Assembly: GCF_024494695.1 (NCBI RefSeq)
Contig: NZ_JANHDP010000001.1
Span: forward strand, 248,001 to 312,000
DNA from: Natronoarchaeum rubrum
Lineage (GTDB): Archaea; Halobacteriota; Halobacteria; Halobacteriales; Natronoarchaeaceae
Direction: 5' to 3'
DNA length: 64,000 nt
Shown here: positions 1-7,228 of the stretch, piece after piece
Layout: each line of letters begins with the position of its first letter
Numbering within the stretch: position 1 is the stretch's first letter
Notes under the pieces: model-generated
The model's input: the letters and a program-made list of their open reading frames with translations, nothing else
The model's database searches: none
What the model was told of the DNA's origin: nothing
Translations under genes and position numbers: made by a program

Positions 1-143
1 CGGCGGAGTGCGAGATACGCCGCCCCGCCGACCGCGAGGGCGGCTGCGAGTTTCCGCCCGAGGTTCGATCCCTCCCGGTCTGCGTCCCGCGTCGGTCCGG
101 TGTCGGCGTCGCCACCTCCGGTCAGTTGCTGTATGCGAGTCAC
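1..143 (-). CDS. Partial hypothetical protein with a membrane-like segment (runs off left edge)
   Basis: From a GTG at 141-143 the minus strand stays open to the window edge. The 47 codons look like real haloarchaeal coding sequence: an acidic Thr/Asp/Gly-rich stretch (residues 8-27), then a small hydrophobic helix of Ala, Leu, Val and Gly (about 33-47). The plus-strand frames over the same bases give Arg/Pro-rich sequence typical of antisense reading. The family is not recognisable because only the N-terminus is present. The GTG choice is tentative; no ribosome binding site was seen. Confidence 0.4.
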   Translation of the reverse strand, partial: MTRIQQLTGGGDADTGPTRDADREGSNLGRKLAAALAVGGAAYLALR

Positions 144-197
144 ACCCGAACTACGCCGCCGCGGCGGAAGTTCATTGGGGCGCGGCGGTCTGCCCCG

Positions 198-525
198 ATC
201 GCTATCGGCCGGGAGCCGCTCGTCCCGAACATCGCGGCGCTGGGGATCCCGAACTCGTCGCGCCCGCGACGATCATCGGCATCACGGAGATGTTCATCCC
301 CGCGCTGCCGGTCGTCGAGGCGGCGCCGACGGCGCGCTTTTTCGTCGCGGTGCTGTCTATCTCGCAGCTGATCGTCTTCTCGGCGGTCGGCCCGATGATA
401 GATCTGTTCGGCGGCATCCCGATCCGGTTCCGGGACCTCGTCGTGCTGTTCGCGATGCCTCCGCGATCTAGGTGTTGCTGATCGCGCTGATCACCCACGT
501 CGTCGCCGCGCTGGGACTGCTGTAG
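198..525 (+). pseudogene. Decayed C-terminal remnant of a YjiH-type (nucleoside-recognition domain) membrane protein
   Basis: Spliced by eye across frames, this reads as the end of a YjiH family membrane protein. The segment with APATIIGITEMFIPALP, then ARFFVAVLSISQLIVFSAVG and IPIRFRDLVVLFAM matches the conserved C-terminal part as I remember it. The reading needs two frame changes. One is at about 253 (LGIP to ELVAP, one base missing). The other is at about 457-471, after which VLLIALITHVVAALGLL ends at the TAG at 523-525. Only about 105 codons remain of a family usually near 450 residues. The N-terminal two thirds are absent. It is either a genuine relic or contains sequencing indels; the missing N-terminus argues for a relic. 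Confidence 0.6.
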
Positions 526-645
526 CCTCGGTCTGTCGCTCCGACCGTCGACGGGACAATCGATGCCGTATCGGAGCCTAACGGGACGTATGCGGCAGAT
601 AGGTAGTTGTTCGCTGGTGGCCTAGTAGTTGCCAGAGGAACCGAA

Positions 646-1137
646 ATGTCATCCAGAACTGGAGAGCCCACCGAGGTCGTCGGGGGGGAGGAGATCGAGG
701 TATCGAACGCGCGAACGTGGGCCGGCGGCGCGGTCGGCGGCCTGTTCGGCGGCGTCGTCATGGGCGTGCTGATGACGGTCCTGATGCCGGGTGCCGTCGA
801 GGTGGCGATCCCGGCGATGTACGGACTGGAGGGAGTGTCCGCCGGCTGGGGGGTCCACCTGCTCCACAGCGTGTTGTTCGGGCTAGTGTTCGCGGCGATC
901 GTGATGCGGCCCGGCATCGAGCGGTACGTGCCCACGAGCCGCGCAGTCGTCGGCGCCGGCGCGCTCTTCGGCGCCGCGCTGTGGCTCGTCGCGGCGGGAC
1001 TCGCGATGCCGATCTGGCTGAGCGCGGTCGGGTTCGCCGGCGCGCCGCCGCTGCCGAACCTCGCGATCCCGAGCCTGATCGCGCACCTCGCGTACGGCCT
1101 GGTGCTCGGCGTCGGCGTCGTCGCGCTGCGGCGCTGA
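646..1137 (+). CDS. Small haloarchaeal multi-pass membrane protein, function unknown
   Basis: This is a 163-residue protein with a short acidic N-terminus and about four hydrophobic segments: residues about 24-50, 66-84, 98-120 and 138-161. They are rich in Gly, Ala, Val and Leu, with Met-rich patches. The pattern resembles small membrane proteins often labelled DUF6789 or mis-labelled 'histidine kinase' in haloarchaeal genomes, but no kinase motifs are present. The start was set at the ATG at 646, because the 13 upstream in-frame codons lack haloarchaeal character. It is followed by a T-run terminator at 1147. It stands alone, with gene fragments on both sides. Confidence 0.75.
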   Translation: MSSRTGEPTEVVGGEEIEVSNARTWAGGAVGGLFGGVVMGVLMTVLMPGAVEVAIPAMYGLEGVSAGWGVHLLHSVLFGLVFAAIVMRPGIERYVPTSRAVVGAGALFGAALWLVAAGLAMPIWLSAVGFAGAPPLPNLAIPSLIAHLAYGLVLGVGVVALRR

Positions 1138-1146
1138 AGTGCGCAC

Positions 1147-1152
1147 TTTTTT
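1147..1152 (+). terminator. T-run terminator after the membrane protein gene
   Basis: Six consecutive T residues follow the stop codon by 9 bases in otherwise GC-rich DNA, as expected for archaeal intrinsic termination. No strong hairpin is needed or obvious. Confidence 0.4.
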
Positions 1153-1194
1153 CGGCGGCGACGCGACGAGAGCGTCTGTCGCCCGGCCGCTCAC

Positions 1195-1310
1195 TAGAGC
1201 CGGAACGACAGCGTCGACGAGCTTTCTCTCGGCGTCCCGGAGGTGATCTTCGGCGGTCCGCCGCTGGACGCCGAGTTCGTCTGCGACCGCCGTCGTCACG
1301 GTCGCTCCCG
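1195..1310 (-). pseudogene. HTH-domain fragment (C-terminal part of a haloarchaeal regulator)
   Basis: On the minus strand a short stretch reads VTTAVADELGVQRRTAEDHL followed by RDAERKLVDAVVPAL. This is the recognition-helix region of a helix-turn-helix type common in haloarchaeal regulators, where the protein usually ends soon after a VPYL-like sequence. Here the frame continues past that point without a stop into sequence antisense to the upstream membrane gene; a one-base shift would give a stop at once. Upstream, coding signal ends at the 3' end of the neighbouring SDR gene. I therefore read it as a truncated and frameshifted relic. A GTG at 1299 could still start a short peptide. Confidence 0.45.
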
Positions 1311-1354
1311 TTCTCGTCGGTCGAGCGATGCGAGAGCTCCAGATAGTACCTCGC

Positions 1355-2053
1355 CTAGAACTCCTCGACGTGCGGGCGGAGATCGAGCTCCAGGGTCCAC
1401 GCGCTGCGGTCCTGCTCGACGAGGTGCCAGTAGCTCTCGGCGACGGCGTCCGGATCGAGGTACTCCTCGGGGTCGTCGACCGCACGGTCCGGCGGCTCGA
1501 TGCCGCCGTCGATCACGGCGTGGGCGACGTGGATTCCTTCGGGCCCCAGCTCGCGGGCCATCGATTCGGCCATCCCGCGGACGGCGAACTTCGCGGCCGA
1601 GAAGCCGACCGCGCCCTCGCGCCCGCGAACGGCCGAGGTCGCGCCGGTGAAAATGATCGTTCCGCCGTCGCCGTCGAGCATGTCGTCGACGGCCGCCTGC
1701 GAGCAGAGCAGCCCGCCGCGCGGCCCGACCGCCATCGCCCGATCGAACTCCTCGGCGTCGATCTCGCGGAGCCCCTTCCAGGAGCCGCCGCTGGCGTTGA
1801 CGACGAGGACGTCGACCGGGCCGAACGCGTCGCGGACTCGGTCGAAGGCGTCCGCGACATCCTCGCGGTCGGTCACGTCTGTCGGGACGGCCAGCCCGGC
1901 GCCGTCGGTCTGGTCCAGCTCCCTCGCGAGCTCCTGCAGGTACGACTCGGTGCGGGCGAGCAGCGCGACGTCGCAGCCCTCTCGCGCGAATTTGCGGGCG
2001 ACCGACGCTCCGAGTCCCGGCCCGACGCCGGCGACGACGGCAGTCGTGTTCAT
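1355..2053 (-). CDS. Short-chain dehydrogenase/reductase, atypical active site
   Basis: This 232-residue Rossmann-fold SDR has a variant N-terminal nucleotide motif (GVGPGLG, about residues 9-15), then a VNASG motif (about 89-93, replacing NNAG) and a Ser in TGATSA. The usual catalytic YxxxK appears as F-S-A-A-K, so the tyrosine is replaced by phenylalanine. This substitution recurs in the SDR subgroup that carries the later 'GIHVAHAVIDGGI' type sequence, which is present here. The role is therefore uncertain: a reductase with another proton donor, or a non-classical SDR. It ends just beside the HTH fragment. It starts at the ATG at 2051-2053 and is divergent from the DUF2249 gene. Confidence 0.85.
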   Translation of the reverse strand: MNTTAVVAGVGPGLGASVARKFAREGCDVALLARTESYLQELARELDQTDGAGLAVPTDVTDREDVADAFDRVRDAFGPVDVLVVNASGGSWKGLREIDAEEFDRAMAVGPRGGLLCSQAAVDDMLDGDGGTIIFTGATSAVRGREGAVGFSAAKFAVRGMAESMARELGPEGIHVAHAVIDGGIEPPDRAVDDPEEYLDPDAVAESYWHLVEQDRSAWTLELDLRPHVEEF

Positions 2054-2189
2054 AGTCGCGGCTTCGACGCCGCTGCTCAAACCGTTACGGGTCGTCGTGA
2101 CCGCCGAGGGCGGGACGCCGCTCTCGACCGTTCGCTGGGCGAACGTAATCGGGACAACCCCTTTTCCGTCGCCCGCCGTCCGTTCGCGT

Positions 2190-2426
2190 ATGAGCATCGA
2201 CACGACGGGCGACGGCGGTCGGGAACTCGACGTCAGGGAGATCGACGGCGAACCGTTCGGCGACATCATGTCGGCGCTGGAGGATCTCCCCGCGGACGAG
2301 ACGCTGACGCTGGTCAACAGCTTCGAGCCCGTGCCGCTGTACGAGGTGCTCGAACGGAAGGGGTACACCCACGACACGACGCAGGTCGACGACGACCTCT
2401 GGCGCGTCGAGATCGAACGCGCCTGA
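2190..2426 (+). CDS. DUF2249 domain protein
   Basis: This 78-residue acidic protein fits the DUF2249 pattern. An N-terminal 'ELDVREIDGEPFGDIM' segment is followed by 'ALEDLPADETLTLVNSFEP' and 'PLYEVLERKGY', ending in a tryptophan-containing beta strand. Members have a TusA/SirA-like alpha/beta fold and are common near redox and denitrification genes; no enzymatic activity is established from sequence. The start ATG follows a promoter-like stretch (ccccttttccg) by about 20 bases. The gene stands alone between an SDR and a convergent thioredoxin gene. Confidence 0.85.
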   Translation: MSIDTTGDGGRELDVREIDGEPFGDIMSALEDLPADETLTLVNSFEPVPLYEVLERKGYTHDTTQVDDDLWRVEIERA

Positions 2427-2457
2427 TCGCGGGCGCGGTTCCCCGTGCTGTTCGACC

Positions 2458-2817
2458 TTACTCGTACTGCTCGACCAACTCGACGAGCCGCTCGGTCTCG
2501 ACGAAGCCGTCGGCGACGCGCTCGACGAGTTCACCCTCCGAAAACACCAGTAGCGTCGGGACGCTGCGAACGTCGTACTCCTCGACCAGCGCGAGGTCCT
2601 TCTGTGGATTCAGCGTCGCAACGACGGCGTCGGTCGCGCGGGCGACGTTGCCGACGACCGGCTCGATCGACTGGCACAGCGTACAGCCCTTCGTGTAGAA
2701 GTCCGCCAGGACGAGGTCGTTCGCCGCGACCAGCGCGTCGAGTTCCTCGCCGCTCGCGAGTTCGACCGGGCGATCGTCATCGTAGTCTGGAACGGAATCG
2801 AGTTGCGTGTTCGTCAT
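2458..2817 (-). CDS. Thioredoxin-family protein with CTLC active site
   Basis: This 119-residue thioredoxin fold begins with an acidic extension of about 20 residues. The active site is KGCTLCQS, with cysteines at 45 and 48, where classic thioredoxin has WCGPC. The cis-proline loop SVPTLLVF is present, with the proline at about 87. The preceding phenylalanine-tyrosine (ADFYT) replaces the usual tryptophan. It should catalyse dithiol-disulfide exchange in the cytoplasm. It lies 64 bases downstream of a thioredoxin-reductase-like flavoprotein on the same strand, so the two probably form a reductase-carrier pair. The non-canonical dipeptide suggests a different redox potential. Confidence 0.9.
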   Translation of the reverse strand: MTNTQLDSVPDYDDDRPVELASGEELDALVAANDLVLADFYTKGCTLCQSIEPVVGNVARATDAVVATLNPQKDLALVEEYDVRSVPTLLVFSEGELVERVADGFVETERLVELVEQYE

Positions 2818-2881
2818 TGGTGTAGAGTGAGTATCTGGATGCTTTCGGCTTTCGCCGACCTGCCTCTCCGCAGCGGCCGGA

Positions 2882-3985
2882 TCAGTCGTCTCCGGGGGCC
2901 TCGGCTTCGGCTTCGCGCCGCGGACCGCCGGCGTGGCCCTCGTGCTCGATCGCGGTCGCGAGCAGATCCGGCGAGATTGCCGGTACTTCGGCCTCACTGA
3001 CCGGTCCCTGCTCGTCGAGTTCGTCGGCGTCGCGGGGGAACTCGCGCAGGTCCATGTGGAGCGCGATGCCGGCCTTCGCGCCCTCGCCCATCGCGACGGG
3101 AATCTGGTTGTGCCCCGGCGTCAGGTCGCCGACCGCGTAGACGCCGTCGACCGACGTGCGCCCGTGGTCGTCGACCGCGACCGTGCCGTCGTCCTCGCGC
3201 TCTATATCGAGCGCGTCGGCCAGCTCGGCGTGGTAGTCCGAACCGTACATCGGGAAGCCGCCGCGGTACTCCCGCGTCGTGCCGTCCTCGAACTCCATGG
3301 CTTCCAGCCAGCCGTCCTCGTCGTTCTCGACGCCGGTCACGTCCTCGGTGATCACGTCGACCGGGTGGTTCGCGAGCAGTTCCTCGGTCTCGTCGCTCCA
3401 CTCGGGCTCGGCGCCGCGGGTCAGCAGGTCGACGTCGTCGGTGTAGTTCAGCATGATCATCGCGACGTAGGCCGCCGAGTCGCCCGCGCCCATCACGAAC
3501 ACCGGCTCGTCGACGAACATGTACGCGTCGCAGTGGAGACACCAGTGTAGTCCTTTTCCAGTGCGGGGAAGCGGCGGGTCCGGCCGCTCGTCCGAGAAGC
3601 CGGTCGCCAGCACGACGCTCGCCACGGCGACCGTCTCGCCGCCGGTCGTGACGCGGAACCCCTCGGCGGTGCCCGCCCCGTCGTCGGCGTCTTGCTCGTC
3701 TTCGGCGTCCGACAGCGGCTCGACATCCTCGACGAACCCCTGGCGGTACTCGGCGCCGTACTCTTTGACCTGCTCGATCGCCGTTTGGAGGAACTCGTTG
3801 CCCGAGACGTCCTCGGTGACGCCGATGACGTTGTGCGTGTCCTGCATCATCGCCGCTCGGCCGCCGCCCCGGTTGACGACCAGCGTGTCCAGGCCGAGGC
3901 GAGTCGCGTACAGCGCGGTCGTCAGTCCGGCGGGGCCGCCGCCGACCACGGCGACGTCGTAGTCGAGAGTCTCGTCGGTGTGCAT
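2882..3985 (-). CDS. Thioredoxin-reductase-like NAD(P)/FAD oxidoreductase
   Basis: This 367-residue flavoprotein has an FAD-binding motif GGGPAG at 15-20 and a second dinucleotide motif GAGDSA at 166-171. A redox CLHC motif (cysteines 149 and 152) lies in the position of the CATC disulfide of thioredoxin reductase. The FAD-closing motif YAVGDLTPG is near 310. An acidic insertion (about 92-108) and an Ala/Glu-rich C-terminal tail are haloarchaeal additions. The family transfers electrons from NAD(P)H to a small disulfide protein, and a thioredoxin gene follows directly downstream. It could instead be specific for another acceptor; the substrate is inferred from context. Confidence 0.88.
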   Translation of the reverse strand: MHTDETLDYDVAVVGGGPAGLTTALYATRLGLDTLVVNRGGGRAAMMQDTHNVIGVTEDVSGNEFLQTAIEQVKEYGAEYRQGFVEDVEPLSDAEDEQDADDGAGTAEGFRVTTGGETVAVASVVLATGFSDERPDPPLPRTGKGLHWCLHCDAYMFVDEPVFVMGAGDSAAYVAMIMLNYTDDVDLLTRGAEPEWSDETEELLANHPVDVITEDVTGVENDEDGWLEAMEFEDGTTREYRGGFPMYGSDYHAELADALDIEREDDGTVAVDDHGRTSVDGVYAVGDLTPGHNQIPVAMGEGAKAGIALHMDLREFPRDADELDEQGPVSEAEVPAISPDLLATAIEHEGHAGGPRREAEAEAPGDD

Positions 3986-4062
3986 TCGACCGGAGGTAGG
4001 GCGTCAGGACGGTTAAATGGCGAGCGGCTGTGCGCGAGCAACGAAATACTGCCTCGCCTCGG

Positions 4063-5079
4063 TCACCGCTCCGCGTCGCCCGACGCGTCGGTTATCTCCG
4101 CGCGCACGTCAGCCAGCAGATCGAACGGCGTCGAGACGGCGCCGAGGACGAGCAGGCTGTAGTACCGGAGGTACGTCTGGATCGGCACCTGCACGAACGT
4201 CGTGCCGACGACGAGCACGCCCAGCAGCCACAGCGCGGCGACGGCGCCACCGAGCGCCAGTCCGATCGCGCTCGTTCCGAGCGCCTGCCCGAGCAGGAAC
4301 AGTGCGCCCGCGACGATTCCGAAGGGAATCCCCAGCAGGACGGCGGCGGCGACGAACCCGATCCCCGCGACGACGCTGGCGACGCCGCCGAGCACGAGGC
4401 GGGCGAGCGCGTAGACGGCGTACTGGCGCCACTCCGCGCGCAGTTCCGGCCAGAAGGCGCGCCACCCGCCGACGACGCCGGTCTCCTCGACGATCATCAC
4501 CGGAACGACGAAGTCGGCCGTGAACGCCAGCACGAGCCACAGCCCGACGCCGACGAGCAACAGGACGGGCGACAGCAGGACGAGCGCGATCACGAACAGC
4601 CCGCCGGTCAGCACCACGAGTCCGACGATGCCGATGACCGCCGAGAGCACCACGACGCCGACGGCCAGCCGAAACAGGAACAGCGACGCGCCGGCGTCGG
4701 TGTATCGCCCGAAGCGGCCGCGGATCCCGATCTCGCGCTCGCGGAGGATCTCTACGAACACGAACTCCAGCACCGCCCCCAGATACGCCAGCGCGAGGCC
4801 GACGAGCAGCGCGACCACGACGACGCCGACGAGCAACTGGAGTTGCGACGCCGTGAGCCCGCCCTCGAAGACGCCCGGTCCCGGCGTCGGACTCACCGGT
4901 GCCGCGCCGTTCCCGCTGTCGCCCAGCGAGAACGAGGCGTTCGGTTCGAAGGCCGTCGCGCCCGAGACGAAAAAGGCGACGACGGCGAGCGTGAGCCACT
5001 CCCGGAGCGAGAACGGCAACAGCAGCCTGCGGGTCGCCGTCAGCGCGTCGTCGAGCGCGGACAGGGCGTGCCATGTCAT
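4063..5079 (-). CDS. Multi-pass membrane protein (haloarchaeal DUF7544-like)
   Basis: This 338-residue integral membrane protein has an N-terminal amphipathic stretch (residues 1-22), one helix at about 28-42, and an extracytoplasmic Gly/Pro/Ser linker (about 43-75). Six or so long hydrophobic helices follow to about residue 315. A cytoplasmic arginine-rich loop (LREREIGIRGRFGRY) and a FWPELRAEWRQY segment recall membrane-anchor domains called DUF7544 in haloarchaea. No catalytic residues were seen. Its function is unknown. It is divergent from a UspA gene, and the 130-base gap between them holds both promoters. Confidence 0.75.
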   Translation of the reverse strand: MTWHALSALDDALTATRRLLLPFSLREWLTLAVVAFFVSGATAFEPNASFSLGDSGNGAAPVSPTPGPGVFEGGLTASQLQLLVGVVVVALLVGLALAYLGAVLEFVFVEILREREIGIRGRFGRYTDAGASLFLFRLAVGVVVLSAVIGIVGLVVLTGGLFVIALVLLSPVLLLVGVGLWLVLAFTADFVVPVMIVEETGVVGGWRAFWPELRAEWRQYAVYALARLVLGGVASVVAGIGFVAAAVLLGIPFGIVAGALFLLGQALGTSAIGLALGGAVAALWLLGVLVVGTTFVQVPIQTYLRYYSLLVLGAVSTPFDLLADVRAEITDASGDAER

Positions 5080-5210
5080 ACTAGTGGTAACCTCACCCCC
5101 ATAGGAATACGTTTGGAGGGGCTCTACCGCGGATTATGCCCGCTGTGGTCGGTGTCGTTCTCGCCCACTGCAGTTCGACGCTTATGCCATCGGCCGTGGT
5201 ACGACCACAT

Positions 5211-5657
5211 ATGCCCGACACGATCCTCGTTCCCGTGGACGGATCGCCGCTGTCGTTCCAGGCCCTGCAAGTCGCGCTCTCGGAACACCCCGACGCCGAG
5301 ATCACCGCGCTCCACGTCATCGACCCGACGGAACCGGGCTACAGCTACCCGGTCGACTTCGATCCGGACGCCGAACCGCTCCACGGCTCGGACGAGTGGA
5401 TGGCTCGCGCCCGCGAACTCGAATCGGAACTGTTCGACGACGTCCGGTCGACCGCAGCCGAGCACGACGCCGAAATCGAGACCGACACGGCGGTCGGCGA
5501 TCCCCGGCGCGTCATCGTCGAGCACGCCGAGCGCGAGGGCACGGACGCCATCGTGATGGGGAGCCACGGCCGGGAGGAAGAGACACGCATCCTGCTCGGG
5601 AGCGTCACCGAGGCCGTCGCGTTCCGCGCGCCGGTCCGGGTGACGCTGGTTCGGTGA
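5211..5657 (+). CDS. Universal stress protein UspA family
   Basis: This 148-residue single Usp domain begins with the typical beta strand ILVPVDGSP. The ATP-binding signature GSHGREEETRILLGS lies near residues 118-132, so ATP binding is expected. Usp proteins respond to stress or growth arrest; targets cannot be read from sequence. The ATG at 5211 was chosen over the in-frame ATG at 5136 because homology begins immediately after 5211. A TATA-like ACTTAT... is not clear; upstream DNA reads cgcttatgcc about 25 bases before the start, compatible with a leaderless transcript. Confidence 0.9.
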   Translation: MPDTILVPVDGSPLSFQALQVALSEHPDAEITALHVIDPTEPGYSYPVDFDPDAEPLHGSDEWMARARELESELFDDVRSTAAEHDAEIETDTAVGDPRRVIVEHAEREGTDAIVMGSHGREEETRILLGSVTEAVAFRAPVRVTLVR

Positions 5658-5838
5658 CCGAGGCGTCGGCATCGACCGTCCGTACGTCGTTCCACACCGC
5701 GGCACCCGATCAGCATCGGCGTTCGGCGACGGCAGTATCCGCTCCGGCGTCCCACACTGGAGCCTGCTCGGTTCCGGCGTCCCCTCGGAGTGACCGACAC
5801 CCGCAATATACCTCTCCCGACGTGGCACTCGCGACTGT

Positions 5839-6591
5839 ATGCTAGACTTCACCGATCGCGTGGCGATCGTCACCGGCGCGGCGCGGGGGATCGGGAAAGC
5901 GACGGCGCTTCGACTGGCCGAGGAAGGCGCCGACGTCGTCGTCACTGACGTCGCAGCGGAGCGCGACGACGTCGCGGACGCCGTGGAGGAGCGGGGCCAG
6001 TCCGCGCTGGCGCTGGAAGTCGACGTGAGCGACGAAGCCGAGGTCGAGGCCGCCGTCGAGGAGACGATCGAGGAGTTCGGACGGATCGACGCGCTCGTGA
6101 ACAACGCCGGCATCTTCCCGACGGCCGATCTCGCGGCGCTGTCGGCCGAGGACTGGCAGCGCGTCATCGACGTGAACCTGACGGGAGCGTTCTACTGCAC
6201 GCAGGCGGTCTGTCCGACGATGCGCGAACAGGGGTACGGGCGGATCGTCAACGTCTCCTCGGCCGCGGGCGGCCGGGTCGGCTGGGCCGGCAACCTCGCA
6301 CACTACGCGGCGAGCAAAGCTGGGATGGTCGGGTTCACCCGGAGCGCGGCGATCGATCTCGGACCGGACGGCGTCACGATCAACGCTGTCGTGCCGGGAA
6401 TGATCGACACCGGCGCGGCCGAGCGCGTGTCGAGCGACGAGGAGATCGAAGCCGCCGTCTCGGCGATTCCGGTCGGCCGTCAGGGCGACCCCGAGGAGTT
6501 GGCGAACGTCATCGCGTTCCTCGCCTCGGAAGCGTCAAGCTACGTCACCGGCGCGTCGCTGGTCGTCGACGGCGGGATCACGAAGGTGTAG
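5839..6591 (+). CDS. Short-chain dehydrogenase, FabG-like
   Basis: This is a 250-residue classical SDR. It has a cofactor motif TGAARGIG (12-19), NNAG at about 90, a catalytic Ser in NVSSAAG and the YAASK pair (about 155-159). The C-terminal segment GASLVVDGGITKV is typical of FabG-type 3-oxoacyl reductases. It should reduce or oxidise a keto/hydroxy group using NAD(P)H. Haloarchaea lack bacterial fatty-acid synthase, so a secondary-alcohol or hydroxyacyl-CoA substrate is likelier. A TATA-like 'caatatac' lies about 30 bases before the start. It is followed by a UspA gene after a 72-base gap. Confidence 0.9.
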   Translation: MLDFTDRVAIVTGAARGIGKATALRLAEEGADVVVTDVAAERDDVADAVEERGQSALALEVDVSDEAEVEAAVEETIEEFGRIDALVNNAGIFPTADLAALSAEDWQRVIDVNLTGAFYCTQAVCPTMREQGYGRIVNVSSAAGGRVGWAGNLAHYAASKAGMVGFTRSAAIDLGPDGVTINAVVPGMIDTGAAERVSSDEEIEAAVSAIPVGRQGDPEELANVIAFLASEASSYVTGASLVVDGGITKV

Positions 6592-6663
6592 CGGGCGCCC
6601 GGGATGCCGGCCCGCGCTCACGTACTTCAGGGACGTCGTGGTACGAACGCACGAGGTGATCCG

Positions 6664-7083
6664 ATGTACGAGACAATACTGCTTCCGACGGATGGCAGCG
6701 ACCCGGCGAATCGAGCGATCGAACACGGGCTCTCGCTGGCCCGCGAGTACGACGCGACGGTCCACGCGATGTACGTCGTCGACACGAGCCGGTACGGCGA
6801 ACCCGCGCTGAGCAGCGCCGAGATCGTGCTCGACGAACTCGAACAGCGCGGACAGGATCTCACCGACGATGTCGCGGAACGGGCCGACGATGACGGCGTC
6901 GCGACGGTCACTGAGGTCTGCCACGGACGTCCCGACGCGGAGATCGTCGGGTACGCCGACGAGATCGACGCCGACGTGATCGTCATCGGCTTTCAGGGCC
7001 ACTCTCACCAGCGGACGAACCGCGTCGGGAGCGTCGCCGATCGGGTCACGAGATCGACGGATCGGCCAGTGTTCATGGTCTGA
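6664..7083 (+). CDS. Universal stress protein UspA family (divergent ATP motif)
   Basis: This 139-residue Usp domain starts YETILLPTDGSD. The nucleotide-binding loop is modified, reading IGFQGHSHQRTNRVGSVADR: the spaced Gly and final GS are present, but the usual SHGR is replaced by QGHS. ATP binding may therefore differ from its neighbours. The start was taken at the ATG at 6664; the upstream in-frame ATG at 6604 would add a basic stretch with no Usp similarity. It is probably co-directional but separate from the upstream SDR. Confidence 0.87.
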   Translation: MYETILLPTDGSDPANRAIEHGLSLAREYDATVHAMYVVDTSRYGEPALSSAEIVLDELEQRGQDLTDDVAERADDDGVATVTEVCHGRPDAEIVGYADEIDADVIVIGFQGHSHQRTNRVGSVADRVTRSTDRPVFMV

Positions 7084-7192
7084 GTGCCAGAAAGCCGGCC
7101 TTACCGGGCTCTCGAGCGATTCGACCGGCCGCCCGACATCCCACCCGAACATGTTCGCAACGTTCCCACGCGCTGAGAACCAGTTTTCCCCG

Positions 7193-7200
7193 TTATATTC
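7193..7200 (+). promoter_or_regulatory. TATA box for the multicopper oxidase gene
   Basis: TTATATTC lies 29 bases before the ATG at 7229. In archaea that spacing puts transcription start within a few bases of the start codon. It is preceded by a purine/T-rich stretch that could hold the BRE. Confidence 0.5.
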
Positions 7201-7228
7201 TGGGTCTTCTTACGTCGAGGTGTACACA

